Shown here piece by piece: positions 26,331 to 35,651 of a stretch of DNA of 64,000 nucleotides. The notes under the pieces were generated by a model that did no database searches, was not told where the DNA came from, and saw only the letters and a program-made list of their open reading frames with translations. How positions within the stretch are numbered: the stretch's first letter is position 1; every line of letters starts with the position of its first letter. Made by a program: the position numbers and the translations under genes. The DNA lies in the NCBI RefSeq assembly GCF_042665295.1, contig NZ_JBHTCO010000004.1, positions 624,537-688,536 on the forward strand. Direction: 5' to 3'. This DNA comes from Scopulibacillus_A cellulosilyticus. Its GTDB lineage: Bacteria > Bacillota > Bacilli > Bacillales > Sporolactobacillaceae.

Positions 26331-27563
26331 ATGAATGCTGAATTAATAGCTGTCGGTTCCGAGCTTTTGCTGGGGCAAATTGCTAATACGAATGCCCAGT
26401 TTATTTCAGAGCAATTAGCTGCCTTGGGAATTAATGTTTATTTCCATACAGTTGTCGGTGATAATCCGGAACGGCTCAAAATGGCGGTTAATCAGGCGGA
26501 ATCCCGTGCCGACTTAATTATTTTTACCGGGGGACTCGGACCGACCAAAGATGATTTGACAAAAGAAACAATAGCGGAAATGGTTGGGAAACCGCTTGTA
26601 TACGATCAGGACGCATTAGACAGTATCATGGCTTATTTTAAAAAAACCGGCCGTGAGATGACAGAGAATAACCGGAAGCAGGCACTTGTCATTGAAGGCA
26701 GTCATATTCTTAAAAATCGCCACGGTATGGCACCTGGAATGGTAACAAAAGCCAAGGGCAGGATTTACATACTTCTTCCAGGCCCGCCGTCAGAAATGAG
26801 ACCGATGTATACGGATTTTGTAAATCCTTATTTATCTAAGCATTATTCAGAACATATTGTCTCAAAAGTATTAAGATTTTTTGGTATCGGTGAATCGGCC
26901 TTAGAAACAAAAATTATCGATTTAATTGAACAGCAAACGAATCCAACGATTGCTCCGCTTGCAAAGGAAAGTGAAGTAACGCTTCGCCTAACGGCTAAGC
27001 ACCGGAGCAAGGAGGAAGCTGAACGCATGATCAGTGAAACTGAAGCTTTGATCAATAAGCGTGTCGGCCAATATTTATACGGCTACGGGGAAACTCAATT
27101 ACATGAGGTCGCTTTTAACCTACTAAAGAAACATAATCAGACGATTTCGGCTGCCGAAAGCTTAACAGGCGGATTATTCAGCCAAATGATCACAGACTTT
27201 CCTGGCGCTTCAAGTGTTCTGAACGGTTCGGTCGTTTGTTACACCAACCGGGTTAAAGAAACGCAAGTGAATGTTCCGGGTTCATTATTAGAGACGGACG
27301 GGGCAGTCAGTGAAGCTTGTGCAGAAGTTATGGCAAAAAATATTAGAAATCTTTGCGGATCTGACCTTGGCATCAGTTTTACAGGAGTAGCAGGGCCAGG
27401 CCAAAGCGAAGGTAATGAGGCGGGCACCGTTTATATTGGTTTGGCTGATCAAAACCAAGTCAAAAGCTTTAAGTATCAATTTAGCGGAACGCGGGCGGCT
27501 GTTCGAACGAAAACCGCTAAGACGGGCTTTGATCTTATACGTCGTTATCTTTTAAATAAATAA
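26331..27563 (+). CDS. cinA: CinA family protein (competence/damage-inducible; NMN deamidase domain)
   Basis: A 410-residue protein with an N-terminal MoaB/MogA-like domain (about 1-170; GSELLLGQIANTNAQ, TGGLGPTKDD) and a C-terminal CinA/PncC domain (about 250-405; AAESLTGGLFSQMITDFPGASSV, GVAGPGQSEG) that can deamidate nicotinamide mononucleotide. ATG 26331 follows GAGGTGAAT; the in-frame GTG 26322 lies inside this site. It sits upstream of recA, which has its own promoter. Confidence 0.94.
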   Translation: MNAELIAVGSELLLGQIANTNAQFISEQLAALGINVYFHTVVGDNPERLKMAVNQAESRADLIIFTGGLGPTKDDLTKETIAEMVGKPLVYDQDALDSIMAYFKKTGREMTENNRKQALVIEGSHILKNRHGMAPGMVTKAKGRIYILLPGPPSEMRPMYTDFVNPYLSKHYSEHIVSKVLRFFGIGESALETKIIDLIEQQTNPTIAPLAKESEVTLRLTAKHRSKEEAERMISETEALINKRVGQYLYGYGETQLHEVAFNLLKKHNQTISAAESLTGGLFSQMITDFPGASSVLNGSVVCYTNRVKETQVNVPGSLLETDGAVSEACAEVMAKNIRNLCGSDLGISFTGVAGPGQSEGNEAGTVYIGLADQNQVKSFKYQFSGTRAAVRTKTAKTGFDLIRRYLLNK

Positions 27564-27566
27564 AGA

Positions 27567-27618
27567 CGAATAAATGTTCGTTAAAACTATTGGCAAAAAC
27601 ATAAAAAACAGCTATCAT
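27567..27618 (+). promoter_or_regulatory. LexA box and promoter of recA
   Basis: CGAATAAATGTTCG (27567-27580) matches the Gram-positive SOS box CGAAC-N4-GTTCG at all but one position. It is followed by TTGGCA (27590-27595), 17 bases and TATCAT (27613-27618). The box lies 9 bases upstream of the -35 element. This indicates DNA-damage induction of recA through LexA. Confidence 0.85.
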
Positions 27619-27644
27619 AGTAATAGATAAAGTGTGTGTTTAAA

Positions 27645-27677
27645 AAGAAGGGGAAAACTCTCTGTTTTTCCCCCTTT
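27645..27677 (+). terminator. Hairpin in the recA leader
   Basis: Complementary GGGGAAAA / TTTTCCCC arms with a short loop lie between the recA promoter and its ribosome site (AGAGGAG 27677-27683). The T tract after the stem is only TTT, so it may be a weak attenuator, a cinA terminator, or an RNA stabiliser. Confidence 0.55.
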
Positions 27678-27691
27678 AGAGGAGTGATCTC

Positions 27692-28729
27692 ATGAGCGAT
27701 CGTAAAGCAGCCTTAGATATGGCGTTAAGACAAATAGAGAAGCAATTTGGAAAAGGATCCATTATGAAACTTGGTGAACAGGCTGAGCAAAGAGTATCTA
27801 CTGTTTCCACCGGATCTTTGGCGCTTGATATTGCTATCGGTGTCGGCGGTTATCCGCGCGGACGAATTATTGAAGTTTATGGACCGGAATCTTCCGGTAA
27901 AACAACTGTTGCCCTTCATGCTATTGCAGAAGCACAAAAAAACGGCGGACAAGCAGCATTTATTGACGCCGAACATGCTTTAGACCCGGTTTATGCAGAG
28001 AAACTTGGCGTTAATATTGATGAACTGTTACTTTCGCAGCCTGATACAGGCGAACAAGCACTGGAAATTGCCGAAGCTCTTGTCAGAAGCGGTGCAGTTG
28101 ACATTATTGTTATTGACTCTGTTGCTGCGCTTGTCCCGAAAGCCGAGATAGAAGGAGAAATGGGCGATTCCCATGTTGGTTTGCAAGCCCGTTTAATGTC
28201 TCAGGCATTAAGGAAACTTTCAGGTGCCATCAGCAAATCAAAAACAACGGCAATCTTTATTAACCAAATTCGTGAAAAAGTCGGCGTTATGTTCGGCAAT
28301 CCGGAAACAACTCCGGGCGGCCGGGCGCTCAAATTCTATTCATCAGTCCGGCTGGAAGTGCGCCGTGCGGAATCTTTAAAGCAAGGCAACGATATGGTTG
28401 GTAATAAAACCAGAATTAAAGTCGTAAAAAATAAAGTGGCGCCGCCGTTTAAACAAGCTGAAGTCGATATTATGTACGGAGAAGGCATTTCCAAAGAAGG
28501 GGAAATTCTTGATATCGGCTCAGATCTTGATATTGTTCAAAAAAGCGGTGCATGGTATTCATTTAATGAAGAACGGCTTGGTCAAGGACGGGAGAACGCC
28601 AAGCAATTCTTAAAAGAAAATGAAGACATTCGTGATGAAATTACCCAGCAAATCAGAAGCCACTATAATTTAAACGAGCAAACAGAACCTGAAACCACAG
28701 ATGAAAATGAACAAAGTGAATTATTATAA
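27692..28729 (+). CDS. recA: Recombinase RecA
   Basis: A 345-residue RecA. Walker A GPESSGKTT lies at residues 64-72, Walker B VDIIVIDSVAALVPK near 140, and the DNA-binding loops include MGDSHVGLQARLMSQALRK and NQIREKVGVMFGNPETTPGG. It forms filaments on single-stranded DNA for recombination and LexA self-cleavage. The acidic C-terminal tail (TEPETTDENEQSE) is normal. It starts at ATG 27692 after AGAGGAGTG. Confidence 0.98.
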   Translation: MSDRKAALDMALRQIEKQFGKGSIMKLGEQAEQRVSTVSTGSLALDIAIGVGGYPRGRIIEVYGPESSGKTTVALHAIAEAQKNGGQAAFIDAEHALDPVYAEKLGVNIDELLLSQPDTGEQALEIAEALVRSGAVDIIVIDSVAALVPKAEIEGEMGDSHVGLQARLMSQALRKLSGAISKSKTTAIFINQIREKVGVMFGNPETTPGGRALKFYSSVRLEVRRAESLKQGNDMVGNKTRIKVVKNKVAPPFKQAEVDIMYGEGISKEGEILDIGSDLDIVQKSGAWYSFNEERLGQGRENAKQFLKENEDIRDEITQQIRSHYNLNEQTEPETTDENEQSELL

Positions 28730-28733
28730 GTTT

Positions 28734-28778
28734 GTGTTCAAGAGGTTGGATATGTTTTCCGGACTTTTTGGACATCAT
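28734..28778. repeat. Short copy of the interspersed repeat after recA
   Basis: GTGTTCA (28734) begins and TTTTCCGGACTTTTTGGACA (28755-28774) ends a 45-base copy, matching the CCCGGACTTTTTGAACATC end of the pnp copy with one change. It lies between the recA stop and the terminator. Confidence 0.7.
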
Positions 28779-28779
28779 C

Positions 28780-28811
28780 TAAAAAAGAGGCGCGTGCGCC
28801 TCTTTTTTTTA
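28780..28811 (+). terminator. Intrinsic terminator after recA
   Basis: The near-perfect hairpin AAAAAGAGGCGC-GT-GCGCCTCTTTTT with a long T run. Confidence 0.93.
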
Positions 28812-28830
28812 TATATCGCCCATTGTTAGG

Positions 28831-28859
28831 TTGACAAGCGTTTTTTCCAAATATACAAT
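28831..28859 (+). promoter_or_regulatory. Strong promoter for rny
   Basis: TTGACA (28831-28836), 17 bases, TACAAT (28854-28859): near-consensus sigma-A promoter, leaving a leader of about 115 bases before rny. Confidence 0.8.
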
Positions 28860-28980
28860 TAAGTTGTATATTTAACCTATCTTTAAAAAATCAATGACAT
28901 TTTTGAAAAGCTTTTAAATGAGGTCGATTTGACTTCTGCATGTCTTTTTAAAACGAGTTTGTGAGAGCAAGGAGGTGAAT

Positions 28981-30543
28981 ATGGTGACTGTATGGTTAAT
29001 CATCTCCATTGCGCTGATCTCTATAGTTTGTCTTTTTATAGGCTATTTTATTAGGAAATCTATCGCAGAGGCCAAGATTGCAACTGCTGAGAATGAAGCT
29101 AAGCATATTGTTGAAGACGCGAAACGCGATGCTGAAGCAACGAAAAAAGAAGCTCTTCTAGAGGCAAAAGATGAAATTCATACACTACGTACTGAGGCCG
29201 AAAGCGAGATACGCGAGCGTCGAAATGAACTTCAAAGACAAGAAAATCGACTTGTTCAAAAAGAAGATTTGCTTGACCGTAAAAGTGAAACGCTTGATAA
29301 AAAAGAAGACTCATTAGATAAAAAGGAGGATTCTCTTAATAAGCAACAACGACAAATTGAAGAGATGGAAAGCAAAGTGGAGGAACTGCTGCAAGAACAC
29401 CAAGCGGAACTCGAACGCATTTCCGGTTTAACCAATGAGGAAGCCAAGGAAATTATTTTCAATCAAGTAAGGCAAGAAGCATCTCATGAAGCGGCGCAGC
29501 TTGCTAAAGAAATCGAAACCCGCTCTAAAGAAGAAGCGGATAAGAAGGCTAAGAATATTCTTTCGCTTGCGATACAGCGTTGTGCGGCAGACCATGTTGC
29601 TGAGACAACAGTTTCGGTTGTTAATCTTCCAAACGATGAGATGAAAGGCCGTATTATAGGACGTGAAGGACGAAACATTCGTACACTTGAGACCTTAACT
29701 GGTATAGACCTTATTATAGATGATACCCCTGAAGCTGTTATTTTATCAGGGTTCGATCCAATTAGACGTGAAGTTGCCCGGGTAGCTTTAGAAAAGCTTG
29801 TCCAAGACGGACGGATTCATCCGGCGCGGATTGAAGAAATGGTCGAGAAATCCCGTCGCGAAGTGGACGAAATGATCCGTGAATACGGCGAACAAACGAC
29901 TTTTGAAGTGGGTATACATGGTATGCACCCTGACTTGATTAAAATACTTGGACGACTGCGGTTCAGAACCAGTTATGGACAGAATGTGCTTAAGCATTCA
30001 ACGGAAGTTGCATTTCTAACGGGATTAATGGCTGCTGAACTGGGTGAGGATGTCACGCTTGCCCGTCGTGCCGGATTGCTTCATGATATCGGTAAAGCCA
30101 TTGACCATGAAGTTGAAGGCAGCCACGTTGAAATTGGTGTTGAATTAGCAACGAAGTACAATGAGCATCCTGTTGTTATTAACAGTATTGCATCACACCA
30201 TGGTGATACAGAGGCAACATCTGTTATTGCAACACTTGTTGCTGCGGCAGATGCCTTATCGGCTGCGAGACCTGGAGCAAGAAGAGAAACACTTGAAACA
30301 TACATCCGTCGTCTCGAAAAGCTTGAGGAAATCTCTGAGTCCTTTGAAGGTGTTGAGAAGTCTTACGCAATACAAGCTGGCAGGGAAATCCGCATTATGG
30401 TTCAACCGGATACGATTGATGATGCTGGGTCCTATCAACTTGCCCGCGAAATTACCAAAAAGATTGAGAATGAACTGGACTATCCAGGACATATCAAAAT
30501 CACAGTTATTCGTGAAACAAGAGCTGTTGAATATGCAAAATAA
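28981..30543 (+). CDS. rny: Ribonuclease Y
   Basis: A membrane-anchored endoribonuclease that starts mRNA decay. The 520 residues have an N-terminal membrane helix (about 5-24), a long charged coiled coil (about 30-190), a KH domain with GRIIGREGRNIRTLE, and an HD domain with LLHDIGKAIDHEVEGSH. ATG 28981 lies 5 bases after AAGGAGG; GTG 28975 and GTG 28984 are alternatives differing by two or one residues. It is monocistronic by promoter and terminator. Confidence 0.97.
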   Translation: MVTVWLIISIALISIVCLFIGYFIRKSIAEAKIATAENEAKHIVEDAKRDAEATKKEALLEAKDEIHTLRTEAESEIRERRNELQRQENRLVQKEDLLDRKSETLDKKEDSLDKKEDSLNKQQRQIEEMESKVEELLQEHQAELERISGLTNEEAKEIIFNQVRQEASHEAAQLAKEIETRSKEEADKKAKNILSLAIQRCAADHVAETTVSVVNLPNDEMKGRIIGREGRNIRTLETLTGIDLIIDDTPEAVILSGFDPIRREVARVALEKLVQDGRIHPARIEEMVEKSRREVDEMIREYGEQTTFEVGIHGMHPDLIKILGRLRFRTSYGQNVLKHSTEVAFLTGLMAAELGEDVTLARRAGLLHDIGKAIDHEVEGSHVEIGVELATKYNEHPVVINSIASHHGDTEATSVIATLVAAADALSAARPGARRETLETYIRRLEKLEEISESFEGVEKSYAIQAGREIRIMVQPDTIDDAGSYQLAREITKKIENELDYPGHIKITVIRETRAVEYAK

Positions 30544-30568
30544 AGTGGCGCTTCGCCACTTTTTTTTA
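30543..30568 (+). terminator. Intrinsic terminator after rny
   Basis: The stem AAGTGGCG / CGCCACTT with loop CTT and eight T residues. It starts right at the rny stop codon. Confidence 0.92.
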
Positions 30569-30626
30569 TTTTAAAAATATGGTTAAGCTATTATAAATAA
30601 TTATTAGCGTATTAAGGAGAATCATC

Positions 30627-31421
30627 ATGAGAATTTTGTTTGTAGGGGACGTATACGGTAAACTTGGCAGAACGATGATCAAGGAATATTTGCAAAAATT
30701 AAAAGCCTTCTATAAACCGACCTTCACTATCGTTAATGGAGAAAATTCAGCCCACGGAAAAGGTATTACCGAAAAAATCTATCGTGAATTAATGGAAGCC
30801 GGTGCAGATATCATTACGATGGGAAATCATACATGGGATAACCGTGACATCTTCGAATTTATTGATGATGTTAACCGGCTGGTTCGTCCCGCCAATTTTC
30901 CAGAGGGAACGCCGGGGGTTGGTATGCAATTTTTGAAAATTAACCAGATAGAAATGGCGGTTATCAACTTGCAAGGAAGAACCTTCCTTCCAGCCCTTGA
31001 TGATCCATTCCGGACAGCCGATGACCTTATTAAAGAAGCAAGAAAAAAAACACCAATTATTTTTGTTGATATTCACGCGGAGACAACCAGTGAAAAACAA
31101 GCGCTGGGATGGTACTTAGACGGACGGGTCTCTGCCGTTGTAGGTACACACACACACGTTCAAACGGCTGATGAAAGAATTTTACCCAAAGGTACGGCTT
31201 ATTTAACGGATGCAGGCATGACGGGCCCTTATGACGGCATTCTGGGCGTTCAGCGCGAAGCCGTCATTAAGAAATTTTTGACGAATTTACCAGTCCGGTT
31301 TGAAAGTGAAACAGGGCGCGGTCAGCTTAGCAGTGTCATTATTGATATTGATGAACAAACGGGAAAAGCTACACAAATTCAAAGAAGACTTATTAATGAT
31401 GATCATCCATTTTATGAATAG
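30627..31421 (+). CDS. ymdB: YmdB metallophosphoesterase (cyclic-nucleotide phosphodiesterase family)
   Basis: A 264-residue calcineurin-like phosphoesterase: FVGDVYG at the N-terminus, VNGENSAHG, MGNHTWDN and VGTHTHVQTAD supply the two-metal ligands. B. subtilis YmdB hydrolyses cyclic nucleotides and influences biofilm and motility gene expression, and it lies next to rny there too. It starts at ATG 30627 after AAGGAG. Confidence 0.94.
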   Translation: MRILFVGDVYGKLGRTMIKEYLQKLKAFYKPTFTIVNGENSAHGKGITEKIYRELMEAGADIITMGNHTWDNRDIFEFIDDVNRLVRPANFPEGTPGVGMQFLKINQIEMAVINLQGRTFLPALDDPFRTADDLIKEARKKTPIIFVDIHAETTSEKQALGWYLDGRVSAVVGTHTHVQTADERILPKGTAYLTDAGMTGPYDGILGVQREAVIKKFLTNLPVRFESETGRGQLSSVIIDIDEQTGKATQIQRRLINDDHPFYE

Positions 31422-31458
31422 TATTTTTGAATTCTTAGAAAATTATTTTTTAAATAGA

Positions 31459-31483
31459 AGGAATACCAGCATGAGTAGGGAAT
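31459..31483 (+). promoter_or_regulatory. Sigma-H-type promoter for spoVS
   Basis: AGGAATA (31459-31465), 11 bases, AGGGAAT (31477-31483) matches the sigma-H pattern AGGAWWW-N11/12-RNNGAAT. B. subtilis spoVS is under sigma-H, which supports the call. Confidence 0.75.
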
Positions 31484-31523
31484 ATATTTAGTATGGGATG
31501 ACAATCTATAAGGAGGTACAGAA

Positions 31524-31784
31524 ATGGACATATTAAAAGTTTCAGCAAAATCAAACCCTAACTCTGTAGCTGGCGCACTTGCTGGTGTCCTTCGCGAAAG
31601 AGGATCAGCTGAAATTCAAGCTATTGGTGCAGGCGCCTTAAACCAAGCGGTGAAGGCTGTAGCTATTGCGCGAGGATTTGTTGCACCGAGTGGAGTTGAT
31701 CTCATTTGTATTCCAGCTTTTACGGACATCTTGATTGAAGGTGAAGAAAGAACGGCTATTAAATTAATTGTCGAGCCGAGATAA
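31524..31784 (+). CDS. spoVS: Stage V sporulation protein S
   Basis: An 86-residue Alba-like nucleic-acid-binding protein, extremely conserved (MDILKVSAKSNPNSVAGALAGVLRERG). It is needed for normal stage V development and affects septation in B. subtilis. It starts at ATG 31524 after AAGGAGG, behind a sigma-H-like promoter. Confidence 0.97.
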   Translation: MDILKVSAKSNPNSVAGALAGVLRERGSAEIQAIGAGALNQAVKAVAIARGFVAPSGVDLICIPAFTDILIEGEERTAIKLIVEPR

Positions 31785-31801
31785 AAAAATTGATAAAAAG
31801 C

Positions 31802-31837
31802 AGCCTGTTTGTTCTGTAAAGGACAGACAGGCTTTTC
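31802..31837 (+). terminator. Intrinsic terminator after spoVS
   Basis: The imperfect stem AGCCTGT-TTGTTC / GGACAG-ACAGGCT is followed by TTTT. It ends about 20 bases before the dipeptidase start. Confidence 0.75.
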
Positions 31838-31856
31838 ACATGGAGGACGGGTATTT

Positions 31857-32780
31857 ATGAACATTTTTGATGGACATTGTGATGTGCTTTACCGCTTAAA
31901 GGCGGATCGAAAACTATCATTTAATAAAGATAACGGTTTACATATTACGCATGAAAAGTTACGAAAAGCAGGAGGAAAGGTTCAATGCTTTGCCCTGTTT
32001 GTCAGTGATGACGTGCCTGAAGAATCCCGGTTTTCGGCTGTATTGGAAATGATTGATATATTTCATAGAGAAGTGATAGAGCCTTATGATGACATGATCT
32101 TTGTTAAATCAAAGCAAGATATTAACAGCTTAAAAGAGGGACAAACCGGGGCGTTATTAACGCTCGAAGGATGCGATGCTATCGGCAAAGACATTATTAA
32201 GCTGCGCACGTTGTTTCGTTTAGGGGTAAGATCTGTAGGCTTAACATGGAACCATGCTAATGCAGCGGCAGATGGCGCAACAGAACCAAGGGCTGGAGGA
32301 TTAACCGGATTTGGGTTTGAAGTTGTTAAGGAAAACAATCGCCATAAAATTTGGACTGATGTCTCTCATCTGTCTGAGAGAAGCTTTTGGGATGTCATAG
32401 AAACAGCAGATTATCCAATAGCCTCTCACTCTAATGTTAAAGCTCTTTGTGACCACCCAAGAAATTTGACGGATAAGCAAATTAAAGCGCTTATTAATAA
32501 AAATAGCGTCATGGGAATAACCTTTGTTCCTGATTTTCTAACAGATCGTTCCGAAGCAAATATTAACGATATTCTTAGACACGTTGAACATGTGTGTGAA
32601 CTTGGCGGGGAGAATATCATCGCTTTTGGATCTGACTTTGACGGCATTGAACGAACACCAAAAGAGCTTAATACTTACTCAGATTATCAAAAACTAGCTG
32701 AAGCTTGTTTGAAACATTATCCAGAGAAACTCGTTCGAGGATTTTTCTTTGATCATTTTTATCTAGCATTACCTCAATAA
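31857..32780 (+). CDS. Membrane dipeptidase family (M19) protein
   Basis: A 307-residue metal-dependent dipeptidase related to renal dipeptidase. The ligands are visible: His7 and Asp9 in DGHCD, Glu in LTLEGCD, His in ASHSN, and FGSDFDGIE near residue 263. ATG 31857 follows TGGAGGACGG; the longer frame from 31809 lies in the terminator. No signal peptide is visible, so it is probably cytoplasmic. The gene is common at this place between spoVS and korA in Bacillales other than B. subtilis. Confidence 0.88.
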   Translation: MNIFDGHCDVLYRLKADRKLSFNKDNGLHITHEKLRKAGGKVQCFALFVSDDVPEESRFSAVLEMIDIFHREVIEPYDDMIFVKSKQDINSLKEGQTGALLTLEGCDAIGKDIIKLRTLFRLGVRSVGLTWNHANAAADGATEPRAGGLTGFGFEVVKENNRHKIWTDVSHLSERSFWDVIETADYPIASHSNVKALCDHPRNLTDKQIKALINKNSVMGITFVPDFLTDRSEANINDILRHVEHVCELGGENIIAFGSDFDGIERTPKELNTYSDYQKLAEACLKHYPEKLVRGFFFDHFYLALPQ

Positions 32781-32924
32781 CCTTGAAAATTTTTTTACAA
32801 AGGGTTACATTTTAAAAGTGGTAAGGTTATTAAGTAGATTAAAAGGTTTACAATCCATATAGAGATAATCATGTTAAACTGGGAGAAACGAATGTAACCT
32901 ACCTAAGTAAAGGGGAGTAGATAA

Positions 32925-34682
32925 ATGATCAATCAGCTTTCATGGAAAGTCGGCGGCCAACAAGGGGAAGGGATTGAAAGCACCGGCGAAATTTTCGCCA
33001 AGGCTTTATACCGCTTAGGCTACCATCTATACGGGTACCGCCACTTTTCTTCTCGTATTAAAGGCGGTCATACCAATAATAAAATCCGGGTTAGCACCGA
33101 AAAAGTACGTTCTGTATCAGATGACTTGGATATTTTAGTTGCGTTTGACCAAGAAACAATCGATGTTAACTTTGGAGAATTGCGTCAAGACGGCATTATT
33201 ATCGCTGATGCAAAATTCAAGCCGGTTAATCCGGATGAAACCAAAGCGAGATTATTTGCAGTGCCGTTTACAAAAATCGCCACAGAACTTGGAACATCGC
33301 TCATGAAGAATATGGTAGCGGTCGGGGCTTCAAGTGCCGCTTTAGGAATCCCGCTTGAAAGCTATCATTCTATTGTTAAGGAAATTTTCGGCCGTAAAGG
33401 CGACAAAGTTGTTGAAAGTAATATTCAAGCAATCGAAAAGGGTGCTGAGTATTTTAATAGTGAAGCAGGCGGCCAAATTGACGGACTAACGCTTGCGCCT
33501 GGAGACGGCAAGCAAAGAATGTACATGATCGGCAACGATGCCATTGCCATGGGAGCAATAGCGGCCGGTGTCCGCTTAATGAGTGCTTATCCGATTACAC
33601 CGGCAAGTGAAATTATGGAATATTTAATTGATAAACTGCCGAAGTTCGGCGGAACGGTCATTCAAACAGAAGATGAGATAGCTGCTGCAACAATGGCCAT
33701 CGGTGCTAATTACAGCGGTGTCCGGGCGTTTACAGCTTCTGCAGGACCCGGCTTATCTCTAATGGCTGAGTCTATTGGTTTGGCCGGTATGACGGAAACC
33801 CCGCTTGTAGTTGTCGATACACAGCGCGGCGGCCCAAGTACTGGGCTTCCGACTAAGCAGGAACAATCTGATATTATGGCGATGATCTACGGGACTCACG
33901 GAGAAATCCCGAAAGTCGTTATGGCGCCAAGCACTGTTGAGGAAGCTTTTTACGATATGGTTGAAGCGTTTAACATTGCTGAGGAATATCAATGTCCGGT
34001 GATTTTCTTGAGCGACCTGCAGCTTTCACTTGGCAAACAAAGTGTTGATCCGTTTGCTTTTGATAAAATTGACATTCGCCGCGGTAAACTGTCGATAGAT
34101 CAACCATTACCAGAGATTGACGGTAAAGAAAGCTTTAAGCGCTATGAAAACACGGCTGACGGTGTATCGCCGCGGACAATTCCAGGTATGAAAAACGGCC
34201 TTCATCATGTAACAGGGGTCGAGCATGATGAAACCGGCAAGCCGTCAGAGACGGCAGGCAATCGGAAAATCCAAATGGATAAACGGCTGAGAAAGCTTAA
34301 TAGCCTAAAGTTTAAAAAGCCGGTTCATATCGACGCCAAACATGAAAATCCTGACCTTTTATTAATAGGTATGGGATCGACGCGCGGGGCAATTGAAGAA
34401 GCTGGAGCAAGACTTGAAAATGCTGGCATCAGTGTTAACCATGCGCATATCCGGCTCGTCCATCCATTCCCGGTTGAAGAAGTCAAACCGCTGATCGAGA
34501 AGGCGAAGCGTGTCGTTGTTGTCGAACAAAACGCGACAGGCCAGCTCGCTGGTTTAATTAAACTAAATGTTGGAGAACGAGATAAAATATCCAGCGTACT
34601 TAAATACGATGGCAATCCATTTAAGCCGATGGAAGTTTATAACGAATGTAAAGGAGTTGTTTGTCATGCCAGTCACATTTAA
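32925..34682 (+). CDS. korA: 2-oxoacid:ferredoxin oxidoreductase, alpha (fused gamma) subunit
   Basis: A 585-residue protein combining the gamma domain at the N-terminus (about 1-185, WKVGGQQGEGIESTGEIFAKAL) and the alpha pyrimidine-binding domain (about 200-440, SAYPITPASEIMEYL), then the C-terminal domain II (VVVVEQNATGQLAGLI). With KorB it converts 2-oxoglutarate or another 2-oxoacid to the acyl-CoA, using thiamine diphosphate and reducing ferredoxin. It starts at ATG 32925 after AAAGGGGAG. Substrate preference cannot be told from sequence. Confidence 0.93.
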   Translation: MINQLSWKVGGQQGEGIESTGEIFAKALYRLGYHLYGYRHFSSRIKGGHTNNKIRVSTEKVRSVSDDLDILVAFDQETIDVNFGELRQDGIIIADAKFKPVNPDETKARLFAVPFTKIATELGTSLMKNMVAVGASSAALGIPLESYHSIVKEIFGRKGDKVVESNIQAIEKGAEYFNSEAGGQIDGLTLAPGDGKQRMYMIGNDAIAMGAIAAGVRLMSAYPITPASEIMEYLIDKLPKFGGTVIQTEDEIAAATMAIGANYSGVRAFTASAGPGLSLMAESIGLAGMTETPLVVVDTQRGGPSTGLPTKQEQSDIMAMIYGTHGEIPKVVMAPSTVEEAFYDMVEAFNIAEEYQCPVIFLSDLQLSLGKQSVDPFAFDKIDIRRGKLSIDQPLPEIDGKESFKRYENTADGVSPRTIPGMKNGLHHVTGVEHDETGKPSETAGNRKIQMDKRLRKLNSLKFKKPVHIDAKHENPDLLLIGMGSTRGAIEEAGARLENAGISVNHAHIRLVHPFPVEEVKPLIEKAKRVVVVEQNATGQLAGLIKLNVGERDKISSVLKYDGNPFKPMEVYNECKGVVCHASHI

Positions 34683-35535
34683 AGATTTTCGCAACAAGGT
34701 TCGGCCTAACTGGTGTCCGGGATGCGGCGACTTTTCTGTACAAGCTTCCATACAGCGTGCGGCGGCAAACTTAGGTTTAACACCGGAGAAGCTTGCTGTT
34801 ATCAGCGGTATTGGCTGTTCCGGAAGAATTTCCGGTTATATTAACTCTTACGGATTTCATGGTACTCATGGACGGGTTCTGCCGCTGGCTCAAGGCGTTA
34901 AAATGGGAAACCGCGACATGACAGTCATTGCCGCCGGCGGTGACGGCGACGGTTTTGCGATAGGTATGGGCCATACGATTCACGCGATTCGCAGAAATAT
35001 TGATATTACTTATATTGTCATGGATAACCAAATTTACGGGTTAACGAAAGGACAAACTTCACCGAGAAGTGAAATGGGCTTTAAGACGAAGAGTACGCCG
35101 GCAGGATCCATTGAATCGGCGCTTTCAATTATGGAAATGGCATTAACAGCCGGGGCAACCTTTGTCGCTCAAGGCTTCTCAAGTGATTTAAAAGACTTAA
35201 CTTCCCTGATCGAACAAGGGATTCAGCATAAAGGCTTTTCACTCATTAATGTATTCAGTCCTTGTGTTACCTATAACAAAGTGAATACTTATGACTGGTT
35301 TAAAGAGAATTTAATCAATCTTAATGATATAGAAGACTATGATCCTGCTGATAGAGTAACAGCGATGCAAACGTTGATGGCGCATAACGGACTCGTTAAA
35401 GGCCTTATCTATCAGAACAAAGAGAAAAAGTCTTATCAGGATGCTGCACCGGGGCTTAGCCAGGAATCACTTGCCCACAGCGATATTGAGCTAACAGAAG
35501 AGCAATTTAAAGATTTAGTCGGAGAATTTATGTAA
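34666..35535 (+). CDS. korB: 2-oxoacid:ferredoxin oxidoreductase, beta subunit
   Basis: A 289-residue thiamine-diphosphate and iron-sulfur subunit. Cys17 and Cys20 in WCPGCGD are cluster ligands, with SGIGCSGR following, and GGDGDGFAIG...MDNQIYGLTKGQ is the cofactor site. ATG 34666 follows AAAGGAG and overlaps the end of korA by 17 bases, so the subunits are made together. The open frame upstream to 34567 is inside korA and is rejected. Confidence 0.94.
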   Translation: MPVTFKDFRNKVRPNWCPGCGDFSVQASIQRAAANLGLTPEKLAVISGIGCSGRISGYINSYGFHGTHGRVLPLAQGVKMGNRDMTVIAAGGDGDGFAIGMGHTIHAIRRNIDITYIVMDNQIYGLTKGQTSPRSEMGFKTKSTPAGSIESALSIMEMALTAGATFVAQGFSSDLKDLTSLIEQGIQHKGFSLINVFSPCVTYNKVNTYDWFKENLINLNDIEDYDPADRVTAMQTLMAHNGLVKGLIYQNKEKKSYQDAAPGLSQESLAHSDIELTEEQFKDLVGEFM

Positions 35536-35536
35536 G

Positions 35537-35562
35537 GAAACCCCTCACTTGAGGGGTTTTTC
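35537..35562 (+). terminator. Intrinsic terminator after korB
   Basis: The hairpin AAACCCCTC / GAGGGGTTT is followed by TT, just after the korB stop. Confidence 0.88.
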
Positions 35563-35651
35563 AATATGCCATCTTTTCTATAAAGCCAATCTTTGCTATA
35601 ATAAACAAGTTACCATTATGATAGAGACCTTTGAAAGGAGGCTTCTTAACG

